This document shows positions 1 to 11,331 of a DNA stretch of 64,000 nucleotides, in pieces. The translations under genes and the position numbers were made by a program. How positions within the stretch are numbered: position 1 is the stretch's first letter; every line of letters starts with the position of its first letter. The stretch comes from Aptenodytes patagonicus (Eukaryota; Chordata; Aves; Sphenisciformes; Spheniscidae), in contig NC_134950.1 of NCBI RefSeq assembly GCF_965638725.1, positions 32,364,932 through 32,428,931 on the forward strand, read 5' to 3'. A model generated the notes under the pieces. That model saw only the letters and a program-made list of their open reading frames with translations, had not been told where the DNA came from and did not search any database.

Positions 1-227
1 TGAAAACAACAAAATACACAAGACATTATTGGTTTCAGCATTTTTCCCTCTTTGGAAGTTGCTTAATCCAGGAAAAAAAAATTTATTTCAATGAGACTTA
101 CAGCGACAGCTGTTCATCAAATAAAGCATTGTTAGTATGGATGTCAAAACTGATTTTTAAATAGCGTCTCCATCTGTAAAACACCCAAAGAATTGTGTTT
201 TTTCAGTAGAAAGACTGGTATACTCAC

Positions 228-400
228 CTGAGTTTTCCTGCCATCTAAGGTATTTTCCTCAAATTTCTCACCAAGCTTGAAGCTGAACTGTGAAGTTTTG
301 AAGGTACTTTCTGTTTTTACGGTGATTGTGTCCCCATCCTTAATAATGTAAACATCTGGTTTGGCCATGCTTCCCATTTTTCTCATGGCCATACCCACAC
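228..400 (-). CDS. FABP5: FABP5 exon 2
   Basis: 173-bp internal exon, the usual size for FABP exon 2. The acceptor AG is at 402-401 after a TGCCTTGC tract and the donor GTGAGT is at 227-222. It completes Gly26 and encodes [11 protein letters not shown] through DGRKTQ, that is, the second portal helix and beta strands B-D. The frame is open throughout. Confidence 0.94.
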
Positions 401-3369
401 CTGCAAGGCAAGAGGCACAGAGTGTCACAAAGTCAGTTAAACCCTAAGGCTTAGGGCCACACAAGAATTCAAATACCTAATTCCCATTTAATTAGGCCCT
501 TAAGTACACTTGAGAATCAAAGCTCAAGAGCCACAAAGAAAGAGGATGTTTTAAATTATCCACTGATGAAGAGGGAAAAAAGCTTATTTGAAGGGTTATT
601 CTTCCTCAGGGAGCTAAAGTTAAATCTATTTTGCCTTCTGGAGGACTCGCAGATGTCCCAAAACTCAGCATTGAGTTTTTACAAACAGAAATAAACAATA
701 AACAGGAAAACAAGCACAAAAGCTTAAACTAATATAAAATTATTCCCTTCAAGTTCTGAACACTTCAAAAATTCTACAGATGATTTTTTAACTGACAGAT
801 TAATCCACCTGCATATTTATTTCAACTTACTCAAGAAATACTCTTCCATCGCTCTGTACCCAATTGCAAACATGCAATTTTTAATCTAAGTTCATCTTCT
901 ACATCCTGTATCCAAAGTACGGACTTGTGAATTAGAAAACCACTACCATGCAAAATAGTGCTTACACACACGCAAAAAAAAAGGACTGTGAGAGAAATGA
1001 GCTTTGCGAATGACTGAAAATTCATCATCGGGAGACAGCAGCCCTCAAAACTCTTCAGCAAAAAAGATTCACCCTGCCTCAGCCCCTGCGTGCACTGTCT
1101 GAGTGGTTTGCTTGAGTCTTTTTGATCTGAAGGATGAAGATACGAATAAGAGGGTAGTCAGGCAACAAAGATGAATCCATCAAAGCAGAAAGTGCCGATC
1201 TGAACCAAGACTTTATAAGCAACCAGATGGAGCAGAAAGTGCCACCAAGTCAGTGGGTGTCCGGCTCTGCAGCTGGTGTAGTTAGAAAATGTTGTCGCAT
1301 CACAGCACAGCACTCCCCTGGGGTGTACAGGATACTTGGGTGAGGGCTGAATCCACAAAGCAAAGATTACAGTTTCCTTGGGAGGTGGAAATAACAAAGT
1401 ACTTCCCAGCCACTGCTTCTCCAGACTCAGCTGAGATTCCAGGACTGAGCCTTAAGCTTGAGACTGCAGAGAAAAAAACAGTCCTCCTCAGTCCAGCTTT
1501 TCTGACCAGAATTGGAAGTTATTGTCACGGTGACCCCCCCGCCCACCCTTTTGCTGTCGTCCAGAATAATCAGTGAGTTATCTGATGAGCCACGCCTTGG
1601 AATCCAACTAAACAGAGATGAGCTGCGTATGTTTTCCATATGGCAAGGAGTGAAATTCAAACTTCTTTATCCTCGAATGTTCTTTTATACTGACTGAGCA
1701 GAATCTGCAGAATCTCATTTATGGTGCATCAGTAGGATCAAAGGCAGAGAGTTTCCTAAGTAGTCAGCGAGGGTGAGATCCAATAAAGGACTGGCTTCTA
1801 AAGTGTGACTTGGAGTAAATTTAATTGCCTAAATTGCAATTGTAAAAAGGAAAAGTGACTGGTTTAAGATTGCGATCTAAAAACAAACAAACAACATTCA
1901 GTTGCTACCTACACATGGGAGGTGCTCTGCAGTTGCAGCACTTAATTTCTGCTTTGAAGTTGCAATCTGGCACATGCCTAGCCCTGGCTGCTAGACGTGA
2001 GCACCGTGGCATCCTAATCCATGGCTGAACTGAGCTGAGCTTAACTCTTGAATTTCCTCCACCAAAGTCTCCCAAAGGGCTCAGTCCAGAAGGCTTTCTC
2101 ACATCATAGCTATGACATATTGACAGGCCTCTCACAAGGTGCAATTACAGCCACCACTGCAGAGTGTAAATGCAGTGATGCCTTTTGTATTTTACACGAA
2201 GAGTGCAAGACCTACATTCCTTCCTCTCCTCCCTCCAAAGACATTCAAGGCCACACCCTCTGCCTCTTGAGAAAGTATCCTAGCTTTCAGCAGTGAATAA
2301 ATTGCAGAAAATAATAGCTCCTGGGCTACAAAGACGCTGCAAGGTGTCTATCACCTGTTGGCCAGGATGCTCACAGGGAGGTGGTAAATCTGAACTTGCA
2401 GAGGAAGGTACTGGTGCTAGGTCTGTTCTTGATTCAGTAACTTCACGTTGCAAAATGTACAGCAATCTGGAAGCAGGGATGACAAGCCAGGACTATCCCC
2501 CTGAGATAAGGGTGCTACCCACAGAAGAATACAAACAGCCTCTGGCAGTGCAGTCAGCTGTCGGTTACCCACAGGCAGTTGATCCAGTTTGGCTTTCTCG
2601 TCAGGAGACACCCAAGGTGACTTCACGGCAAGGCAGCCCTGGCTCAGCAGGCCTGTGTGTGGCCACCCCGGGCGGTGTGAGCCCGGCCCGGCCCTGGCAG
2701 CGGCGCTGGCGTGGAGCCGCCACCATCCGCCTCCCCACTCCCCGGCGAGGGCAGCGCGGAGCCGGCTCCGGCAGGTGCCCCGGCGCCGGGCCCACCGCGC
2801 CGGGGCATTACCCGGAGAGGGAGGAGCAAACTCGCCTAATCTCAGCCGGGCTGCTGGCACCGGTTGATAATCCGGGATGCTGCCGGTGGGAGGGGGCGGC
2901 TGGGCAGCACCCCGGAAGGCGCAGCACGGGGCGGCGGGAATGTGCCTGCTGGCACCGGCACCTGCCTCCCGGCAATTACGGTGCAAAAAGGGTTGCCGAC
3001 ATCTTTAGGACGCGGAGCCGGAGGCGGCAGCTATCCCGGGAGGAAGGGTCTGCTCCCGGCCGGCGCTCCCTCCCCGGCGCCGGGAGGACGCGGAGGCCCC
3101 GGTGCCGCATCCCGGAGCATCCCGGCTTTACCCCCCCGCCAGCCGCCGCCCCCCGCCCTCCGGCCCAGCTCCGGGGCCGCGCCCGCCGCGGACCTTGGAC
3201 AGAGCCTCGCCGGCCGGCGGCACGTCCCCGGGGCTACCGGGGCCGGGGGCCGCATCCCTCCCTCCCGGAGGCGCAGAGCCGCCGGCTCCTTACCCAGCTC
3301 CTTCATATACTCATCGAAGCCCTCGCTGGAGATGAGGCACCATTTGCCTAAAAACGCATCGATGGCCAT
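228..3369 (-). CDS. FABP5: FABP5 (epidermal-type fatty acid binding protein), 5' part of the gene
   Basis: FABP5 is a small cytosolic beta-barrel protein that binds long-chain fatty acids and can carry them to the nucleus. Two exons are seen: 3294-3369 and 228-400. They encode the first 83 residues of a protein of about 135. Exon 1 begins [10 protein letters not shown] and contains the FABP signature around GFDEYMKEL; exon 2 carries [15 protein letters not shown] and ends at GRKTQ. Both donors (GTAAG, GTGAGT) and the exon 2 acceptor (TTGCAG) are canonical. The phase-1 first junction and the 173-bp second exon are typical of the FABP family. Basic residues matching the nuclear-localisation patch described for FABP5 (K23, R32, K33) are present. 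Exons 3 and 4, with the carboxylate-binding Arg/Tyr residues, lie left of the window. PMP2 and FABP4 are the nearest alternatives, but the [11 protein letters not shown] and KLGEKFEE segments fit FABP5 better. Confidence 0.92.
401..3293 (-). other. FABP5 intron 1
   Basis: 2.9-kb intron with GT-AG ends. The promoter-proximal kilobase is GC-rich and belongs to the CpG island; the rest is ordinary AT-rich sequence. I see no additional exon. Long open frames at 2293-2986 arise from the GC-rich composition. Confidence 0.85.
3294..3369 (-). CDS. FABP5: FABP5 exon 1, coding part
   Basis: 76 coding bases: 25 codons plus one base. The start ATG at 3369-3367 lies in a strong GCC context (CGCCATGGCC read on the minus strand) just downstream of the TATA box. 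The donor is GTAAG at 3293-3289. The segment encodes the first beta strand and the start of the helical portal region, with the family signature [15 protein letters not shown]. Confidence 0.93.
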
Positions 3370-3500
3370 GGCGGCGGCGCTGGGGCTGGCGGCGTCCCTG
3401 GGGAAGCACGGAGGCAGGAGGACGAGCTGCAGCGGGGCCGCGGCCGCCTTTATAGCGGGGCCGGCGACATGTGCCGCCGGGGAGAGCCAATGGGGTGCCC
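3370..3500 (-). promoter_or_regulatory. FABP5 core promoter: TATA box, inverted CCAAT box, 5' UTR
   Basis: Read on the minus strand, CTATAAAGG lies at 3455-3447 inside a GC-rich context, about 80 bases before the start codon. This predicts initiation near 3420 and a 5' UTR of about 50 bases. An ATTGGC (inverted CCAAT) element is at 3491-3486, some 30 bases upstream of the TATA box. The element spacing is seen; the initiation site is inferred. Confidence 0.7.
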
Positions 3501-3770
3501 GCCGCGCCCCGGCCCCTTCCCCGCTGAGCCCCCGCCCGGCGAGTCCCGCCCGCGGCGGCGGCGGCGGCGGCAAGAGCGGGCACGCCGCGCCGCTGCCCGC
3601 CCTCCTCCCGCACACGCACACACACACAAACACACAGCCTGCACCCCGGGCCTGCAGCTCCCCGGGACGGCACGCTGCGCCCAGAAACCGTGGGGCGCTG
3701 CCGGAGCCACCCCGCCAAGGGATGTCGCAGCCTTAACGCTTCTTCGGATGCAGACACCACCCGGCGCCTA

Positions 3771-4271
3771 CCGCGGTAAAAGAGTCCAGTGAGCTGCACT
3801 TTGGCACCCATGGGGTCCAAAAGCAGTCTCCAGGATTTGGGCTCCAGGGAATTTTTTGCAGTCTGGGGCACCGAACCCTAAATTATTTCATTTATCATGC
3901 TTTTCAGGAACAAGCAAGCATGGGGCATCATGTGGCACAGAGACAGAGCAATAAGGAGCCAACATCCCAAAACAGTTTATTGGGTTTGATTGCAGGCCTT
4001 CCCAGCATCCCCCCAAGTCCCGCTGGTATATCACGTATTACTGAACTACAGCAATCTGTAGCTTGCTGCTGACCTGGGAGCAGACTTGTTACAGGTGGCA
4101 AAAGATAGGTAACAGGTAGCAAACAAAATCAATCAGAACACAGAACTAATGCAGGTACTTGCAGTACACAGGAAAAATGAGAGCTTGAATGCAACCTCGT
4201 GTTTTAGCACTGGAAAAATGCAGATTTGGTACCTTCGTTTTAGTCCATATTGAACTGCGATACCCTAATTC
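3771..4271. other. Upstream flank of FABP5, nothing recognised
   Basis: About 500 bases of ordinary sequence between the CpG island and the first LTR. No open frame, RNA gene or repeat was recognised. Confidence 0.5.
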
Positions 4272-4276
4272 CTACT

Positions 4277-4808
4277 TGTCCTGGTTTCGTCCGGGATAGA
4301 GTTAATTTTCTTCCTAGTAGCTGGTACAGTGCCGTGTTTTGGATTTAGGATGAGAATTATGTTGATAACACACTAATGTTTTAGTTGTTGCTAAGCAGTG
4401 CTTACACTAGTCAAGGACTTTTTAGCTTCCCATGCCCTGCCAGCGAGAAGCTGGGAGGGGGCACAGCCAGGACAGCTGACCCAAACTGGCCAAAGGGATA
4501 TTCCATACCATACGACATCATGCTCAGTATATAAACTGGGGGGGAGTTGGCCGGGGGGCGGCAACTGCTGCTCGGGAACTGGCTGGGCATCGGTCAGCAG
4601 GTGGTGAGCAATTGCACTGTGCATCACTGTCACTTATTTTGTATATTCTTTTATCATTGTTATTATTATTTCCCCTTCCTTTTCTGTCCTATTAAACTGT
4701 CTTTTTCTCAACCCACAAATTTTACTTTTTTTTTTTCCGATTCTCTCCCCCATCCCACCGGTGTTTAGCTCTGTGGTGTTTAGCTGCCTGCCAGGTTAAA
4801 CCACAACA
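4277..4808 (+). mobile_element. Solo LTR of an avian endogenous retrovirus (subfamily B)
   Basis: 532-bp element starting TGTCCTGGTTTCG and ending GGTTAAACCACAACA, that is, TG...CA with short inverted termini. It is flanked by the perfect 5-bp target duplication CTACT (4272-4276 and 4809-4813). A TATATAAA promoter box is at 4528-4535 and an ATTAAA poly(A) signal at 4691-4696, as expected for the U3 and R/U5 parts. No internal retroviral sequence is attached, so this is a solo LTR left by LTR-LTR recombination. The 5-bp duplication suggests an ERVL- or ERV1-type integrase; the exact family needs a repeat library. It could supply a promoter about 0.9 kb upstream of FABP5, but in the opposite orientation. 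Confidence 0.9.
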
Positions 4809-4813
4809 CTACT

Positions 4814-7800
4814 TCTTAAAGGAAAACCCAGCGGTTGCCATTGCGGCACACTGGCGCAGAAGTACCGCCATAAAATATACGCCGTTACCAGGCCCTGTGA
4901 GGGTTGGGCCAATCTTTTGTCAAATTCTGTCAGGTGAGCAGAGAGCTTTACTGTCATATTCTGTCAGAAAGCTGATATTGCTAAGTCACAACAGAAATGC
5001 CAATTCCAATGTATCCCCAAGATTTGTTTCCACTACCAGGGCTATGCCAATCTCTGCCTCGTTTGTCCTTGTGTCAGACTGGATGAAACCCAGAGCTACT
5101 TTCTCCTGACCAGAAAAACAGAAATCTGAAGATACGCCTAGTGCCTGGAGCTTTTTCATGGAGTAGCCATGGCTATGTTTCTCTGCTAGTACTTTTGTGG
5201 AGGAGTTTGAGATTGAGGTGTCAAAACCGGAGAAGACAGCAAGGTCTCTGTGCCGGTTCCAGAATTTCACAACATGAGAAGGTGCTGTGAATCCAAATGT
5301 TTTGGTGCAAGGAGGACGCTTCCCTTTATGCTTTGCAGTGATGCAACTTAGTAGAGCTAAACTGAATCAGTTTGAAGGTTCAATACTTTCTAGAAAAAGT
5401 CGGGTTTGTCACACAATAAGTAACCAGCTCATTTTTCAACTGAGATTTTTTAAAAAATCCTTCTGTTTAACTATCCTTCCCTACAGAGCTGCCTTTAATT
5501 ACTTTCCACTTCTCTGACTATATGTTTGCTTTTAATATGCAAGCAACACTATAGTGTCTGCTTATAAGGCAGCAAGCCACGTTGCTTTTTTTTGTCATTG
5601 AGTAGGTGCATTGAAACGCAAGACTTTCAACTTCCTTCCACTTTTATCTTTATTTTTGGTCTTGTGCAAGAGATTTCAGAATAAAGTTTAAATTAGGCTG
5701 ATGTTTACTACCTAATTCATAGTAGCAGAACCAAAATGCTGTCTGTCCTGCAGTTTTTTTCTGGTTGCTTACAGAAAGGATAAATGAAAAGCAGTTAGAT
5801 TAGGGATCAAACAGAACCATCCTTCAGGAATCAGGAAGTCTTCAGTCTTGTAAAACGGGGACAATTTCTAGAAATAGAAATCTTGGCTTTACTCCATGTA
5901 TGCTAGCAAAGAATTTCGGATCCACATTTCTGCAGTGGTGCCTGCAGATGGCATACGATATGCAAATAGTATTCAGGTGTAAGTGCTGATAATGCAGCAG
6001 AAGATGTAAAATCCAGTGTTTCCATCTAGTGGTGAGACAGTATTCCTGGATCTGAAGTACATGGAGCTCCAACTACCTACCTGTGCAGAACGTTGCTATG
6101 TTTTTGAATCCTCCCACAAGTCATTTGTTTTGATTTATTCTCCTTACAAATTTTTCAGGTCTAGGCATGTAAATTCATATAAGATGTAACAAGAAAAAAG
6201 AATCTTATGTCTCTTTTCTGAAATGCAGACTGTTAGGATACAGCGAAAAATCTCTCTGAATTTTTAGAAAAATCTGATGTTTTGCAAATTAATCCCATGA
6301 TATAGATTACTGGCTGTGATAATGTCAAAGCCACATCTCAAAACTTCTTTGAAACAGGATAGTGCTGAAATTTGTGGTATCTCACATAGCAAATAAAGTA
6401 ACTAGTGGGACCAGAGATGTATCCTTCTGGGTAAGGTACAAGCAGACGGGGCTACAAAATATATATTATTTTTTACTATGACAGTACAGTACATATATTG
6501 GTCAAATATTTCAAAGGTGAGGGAATGCAGCTCCCTACTTTGGGAGTCAAAATAAAAAGGTCAGATATTCAGAGATGCTTGAGCCATGGGGCTCTGTCTC
6601 TATAAATCCCAATTCCTGCCTGCTTTGAGGCTGACATCACAGTCAGACGTGTTTTGTGTGTGTAGTCTCCTCTTCTCTCTAGAGATACCCAAAGAGAAGC
6701 AGCAAATACATGTATTCATATGGAAAGCGTTCAATCCCTATCCCTCATATTACTGTTTCAGCACAGACAGCTGAAGTTCTCTGAAGTTTTGCTCATTTCC
6801 ATGTTAGACTATAGATTGTCCAAGAGAAGGAGAATCAAATTTACAATAAGAAGTGTAAATTTTTCCATGGAAATTAGCTGCACGGAAAGCACGTAGCCAC
6901 AGTTAGGAGCAACCACCACCTTGGCAGCTTGGGCCTGCCAGAGCAAATGTTTTCCTGAGGTAGTCAAGCTCTTGCATCCCGTAGGAGGGGAGGGTATTAC
7001 AGTCCTTCATTACCAAGTGCGAAGAAAAGGACCAAGGCAAAAGAGTGCACAGAGACCTTCGTTCTACTCCTTTGGGCAAGTGTGTGTCGTGCAGTGATGC
7101 TTCATCAGACGTGAGAGTTGGGAAGCTGTGGCCAGCAGTGTTTCACGTAGCCATACCATTACCCATTGCATGCAAGCCAAGCCATATTTTGTCTTTCGGA
7201 GTCGTAATACCTGCTGCTTGGGCAGGGCAGAGCACTACCACCTCCTCGTCTGCAACGTATCGCTGATCAGGTTGCATAGGAGGTGTAACTTTTTCCCTAG
7301 ACCTTTACTCATTAAACTGCCCATATGTTTAACTTGGAAGGAACCCAATCTGATAGCGCTATACTTTGCTTTACTGTATGAAGGGGAGGATCTCACTTTC
7401 CTTCTAGTATACAGACATATCATGTATATATAGTACCATCTCTAAGTGGTAGGCTTCTTGTAGACAAGATTACCTCTTAAGAAAGCCTTAAAAAATTGCC
7501 AGGGAAATTGGACACCACAGCCCAAATTTTACTCATCAGCCTATCCCTAGCTGTGAAAAAAATTAAAGCAGTCCATGAATAATAGTTACTCACCCCCAAG
7601 GCATGGATGAGAAAAATTGCATAGGTAGCACAGCTTTGTTTCTGTTTCCTTGTTGTACAAGTGTGGTTTTCCCTTCCCAGCCGTGTCATCACTGGGCAGA
7701 CATGATGAAACACGTGCTATGGTTGCATAGCTGGCCTAGGTAAGCTTTACTCCAGCTCAGGAGCTCTTTGCTTGGGCAATACTAGACCTGGGATTATGAA

Positions 7801-7990
7801 GCAACACATGAACCTACATGTTTTCATTTGTATGTCGATATGCACAAGATCTTCTAGCATATCGGCATGTTATTACCTCTGAGCTAAAAGAGCTGGGCAT
7901 AGCCTGTGTTTTATCAATGGGCTTTGCGCAGTACATCTCAGTTTTCAAGTCAAAACAAAGCCATCTTGCTCTCTAGCATGACTTAGTCTA
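4814..7990. other. Intergenic, nothing recognised
   Basis: About 3.2 kb of AT-rich sequence with only short open frames. No coding homology, RNA gene or identifiable repeat was found on either strand. Confidence 0.45.
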
Positions 7991-7996
7991 AGGAGC

Positions 7997-8425
7997 ATGG
8001 GTCCAAGGAGTCCTTGCTCTGGATCTGGCCACTGCTGCATCTGCTCTGGGTGGCCGGCTGTCAGGGACGGGCAGGCTCACACGTGCCCGTGTTCAGTGGC
8101 AAGCCAACCAGAGCCCTGATCCTTTCTGATGCCACAGAGCATTACTATAATGCAATTAACACACTGGCAACCTCAGCGTATGTCCTGTATGCTGTCAAAG
8201 CAAGTTTAAAGGGAAATGCTTACACTGAGGGCAAAGTTTACTGTGGCAGTGGCGTGACAGCTCACCGGTTGTACCTTGCCTAAATGACAGCAGAGAAAGC
8301 TCCGGAGCCTGCAGTGACCAGAAAGAGCACTCCAGGCTTCATTTTCCTCATTCCAGACAAAAATGACCTGGTGTCAGTTCCAGCCCAGCTCACAGTGACT
8401 GCAGATATACGAGCTTGTGTCTAAC
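7997..8425 (+). pseudogene. Unrecognised coding-like segment, probably decayed (signal-peptide-like start, one frame change, one internal stop)
   Basis: An ATG at 7997 opens MGPRSP. After a frame change near 8012 the reading frame continues as LLWIWPLLHLLWVAGCQG, which looks like a signal peptide core followed by a small-residue cleavage region. It then runs on through HVPVFSGKPTRALILSD and a YVLYAVKAS segment to a stop at 8281. The same frame resumes immediately after that stop, for 46 codons ending near 8424, with RKSTPGFIFLIPDKND and VPAQLTVTADI. The residue composition looks more protein-like than neighbouring random frames. I do not recognise the family. Canonical splice sites were not identified, so a retrocopy or the relic of a secreted or membrane protein exon are both possible. 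A chance open frame remains possible. Confidence 0.35.
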
Positions 8426-11236
8426 TTCGGAAGCTTTGAAAAACCCTCTTTATTTAGCAGCAGCATCTACCCTGAATAGCAAATATCCACACATTAGTGT
8501 AAAAATATTTTTATTTATCTTCAGAATTTGATAATCAGCATAGTCATTACAATGTTAAAAAAAGAGATCAGGGTGACTACAAATTGTCCATAGCTGTAGT
8601 TTTAGCACTGAAAAGGCCTTTGATTCACATAAAACAAAAGCATATTAGCAGGGGATATCTGCTCACCGAGGAGACTTTCAGAAAGATAATACTCTGGCGT
8701 GGCTTTTTAGAAACCTCAGATGTACAAAAAAATTATCCCAAAGCTCTATAAATAAAGCCAAATAAAACCCTTTGTCCTTTCTGTGTGGTCTGAAACAATA
8801 AGGACATAAGGGAAAGGACAAGGACAAGGAATGGCAAAATGATTTGGAATAAATAATGATAAAAGAAATATTTCTACCAATGATGAGTAATTAGTCTATG
8901 AAATTTAGAATCACAAATGACAGATGTGCCCACTGGACTTTGGAAGGGGTGTATAAAGCTTTAGCATTATTTTTTTGATTGCATATTATCAGTAGAGTTT
9001 CATTACTAAGGATATTAATCGACCACTGTGAAGGTAACCTCAGGAAAAAAGTTTAATTTATAGTTGCAACGATCGCACTACTTTTCACTCTCAGGACGTC
9101 ACCAAGGAGAGCATCACAGCAACGGAAATCTGGAGGGCAGAGCCCCACACTCGTCCTCCACAGAGAAAGTGGCTTCTCAGTGTAATGTGGATACCAACGC
9201 CTTTCCCAGCAGCGTTGGAGTGAGAGGGACTGAACTGCTGCTCTTCGTGTTGAGCAAAGCCTTGTCGTAAGGTGTTAGGAATATGTGTAGCCTGTTTACC
9301 AGATCAGGGTTCCCAAAGGACTTCATCCTGGGGCGACAAGGACTTAGGTGTGAAATAGATCCCCAGGGCACTGTTGATGAAGGCTAGCTTTTGCCAAAAA
9401 AGCACAAGTCTCCTCACACCTGCACGCAGCGGGAAGAGATAGGCTCTCTGGGGTGTCGCTCAAGCATCAGCTTCCAGTTCTGACTCACCTTTCAGAAAAG
9501 ACCTCCTCTTTCACGGACTGTGGAAGAACCTAGGGAAAAACCATTTGGAAGCTAAAGCTAGCTTTTACTATTATCCCATTGCCACTGCCAACACACTAAG
9601 TTTGCCAAGTGTGTTGACGACATGACTCGTGTTCAAAAGATCTGAGAAAATTGTTGCCTCTGGCACCTCAGGCAACCATGCAGGACCGGCAGGTATTCTC
9701 CAGTTTGCTCTTCTAGACTTGAAAAGCCTCATGGTATTTGGGTTTACGTCCTTGATTCCTTCTCAAGGTATGATCTTACATTTCTAACATCTAGGCCAGA
9801 GAAAATCTATAAGGAGGTAAGAAATTACATTGCAGTTCCCTGATTCTTTCCTATGCTTCTGCCACAAGACAGTTTCTGGTACTGATTCTGGCACTTTTTC
9901 TTTTATGTGCAGCTTAACTTGATACTGATCTAGCTATGTGAAGGAAAGGAAGAATTAATCATCCGATTCTTAAATTTGCCATTTCCAGTAAATACTTTGA
10001 AATTCATTTGAGAAGTGGATTTTGAAGACAAGTTCTATAAAGCCCCACCTAGAAAAAAAGACTTTAAAAACTCCATGAAAATAATTATCGTTTCTTTTAT
10101 TTGTGCAAGTGATTTGAACCACTCAGATTCACCAGTAATGAAAAGACAATTCAGTGAATCTGTGCAAGAACTGTGTTTGAGACGATAACAAATTCACTGG
10201 CTTTGCACGCTGACCGTGCTGTTTTTACAGTAAGGCTGGTCTTTGATTCCTCGCTGAAAAAGGGTGGAGGGGTCAAAAGAAACAGAGAAGTAGTGCCTGA
10301 GGAAGGCACTTCCCTAAGGAAGGAACCTGCTGCCTTGCCTCCTGCCTGTCCTCTGCACTTCCTGCAGGGATTGCCAGTCTGAGTTGTGAAAACCTGCCCA
10401 TGAAGGACTCGTCTTTCCCAGGCTTTGCTCCTATTGACCGAGCATTCCCTTCACAAACAGGTCTGCTGGTCCACTTTTCCAGCTATTTTGTCTTAAAAGA
10501 AATGTTCTTTTCACATGTAAGCAAGTCAAACTTGCCTCATCCAGTGAAGCACAACGCGGAGATCTCCTTTAATACGCCATTAACCTCTGCTGGCAACACT
10601 GCCAGTACGTAGGAGACCGACCGCTTTAAGTCAAGCACAGTCTCTACGCTCGCCTTAACTCTGCTTTCAAGTACCACTTTGAAACTTAGTGAGACATGAC
10701 CAAAACGGGTCGGCAACTCCTTTGCCCTCACACCTCTAACATCTATCCCTGGGCACAGCCTTAGTTTTGTAAAATCTTGAGAAGGCCAGCTCAACGTAAA
10801 GACGATTTGTTGTTAAGTTAAAGACGATCAGAAGCAAAGTAGCACCTCCAACCATTCATGCTGCTCTGTCCCAACATTTCTCAGCGTAGAGAGCGAGGTT
10901 GAGTGGGAAGAAGAGAACAAGTAGTGGTCTACCAGCAGCAAAGCACCTTGGCTGCTTGAAGCTACTGCAAGCTCTTGGCAGACAATATAAAAGGCTCAGA
11001 AGAGTGGCTCAGGCCTTCCAGGGGGGAAAGGTGAGACTGGATGAAATCAAATAGTACCAGGAAGGAAAAAGGCTATTACGCCAGGAGAAGGGAGGGGAGG
11101 GAAGTGCAGCTGGGAGAGGCACTGCTGATAGGTGACCTGTCAGTCTGAAGGTGACTCCAAACCACCCAGTGGAGAAGCAGGGCCCAGCATCCAGGGAAAC
11201 TGGTCGCACGTGTAGTTGATGAGGTGGGCAGTAAGC
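8426..11236. other. Intergenic, nothing recognised
   Basis: About 2.8 kb of AT-rich sequence without a supported gene or identifiable repeat. Confidence 0.45.
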
Positions 11237-11331
11237 CAGCAATTCTTAAACTGCAAGGGGTGCGTACACCTGCACAGGGAGAGTACACATGCAGAAGATA
11301 CATTTGGGAGCAAAAGTCTTGAGAACTGTTG
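11237..11331. mobile_element. Short hAT-like non-autonomous DNA transposon remnant
   Basis: A 95-bp segment begins CAGCAATTCTTAAACTG and ends in the degenerate inverted copy GTCTTGAGAACTGTTG, enclosing GGGGTGCGTACACC-type sequence. CAG..GGTTCTTAAACTG termini with a GGGGTRCG interior are typical of old amniote hAT MITEs. No clear 8-bp target duplication remains, so the call rests on the termini. Confidence 0.45.

Larger units (their letters stand above)
2660..3770. promoter_or_regulatory. CpG island over the FABP5 promoter and exon 1
   Basis: About 1.1 kb of GC-rich, CpG-dense sequence, with many CGG/CCG runs (for example 3551-3570), set in AT-rich flanks. It covers exon 1, the TATA region and the start of intron 1. 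A short CA-rich tract is at 3611-3637. Boundaries are judged by eye. Confidence 0.75.

Noticed and set aside
1..227. Possible FABP5 exon 3 at the left edge
   Set aside because: No acceptor followed by the expected 102-bp FABP exon 3 sequence; this is intron 2.
2293..3871. Several long open frames on both strands (up to 352 codons), rich in Arg, Pro, Gly and Ala
   Set aside because: They follow the high GC content of the FABP5 CpG island, overlap each other in many frames and cross the true exon 1. None has domain-like sequence.
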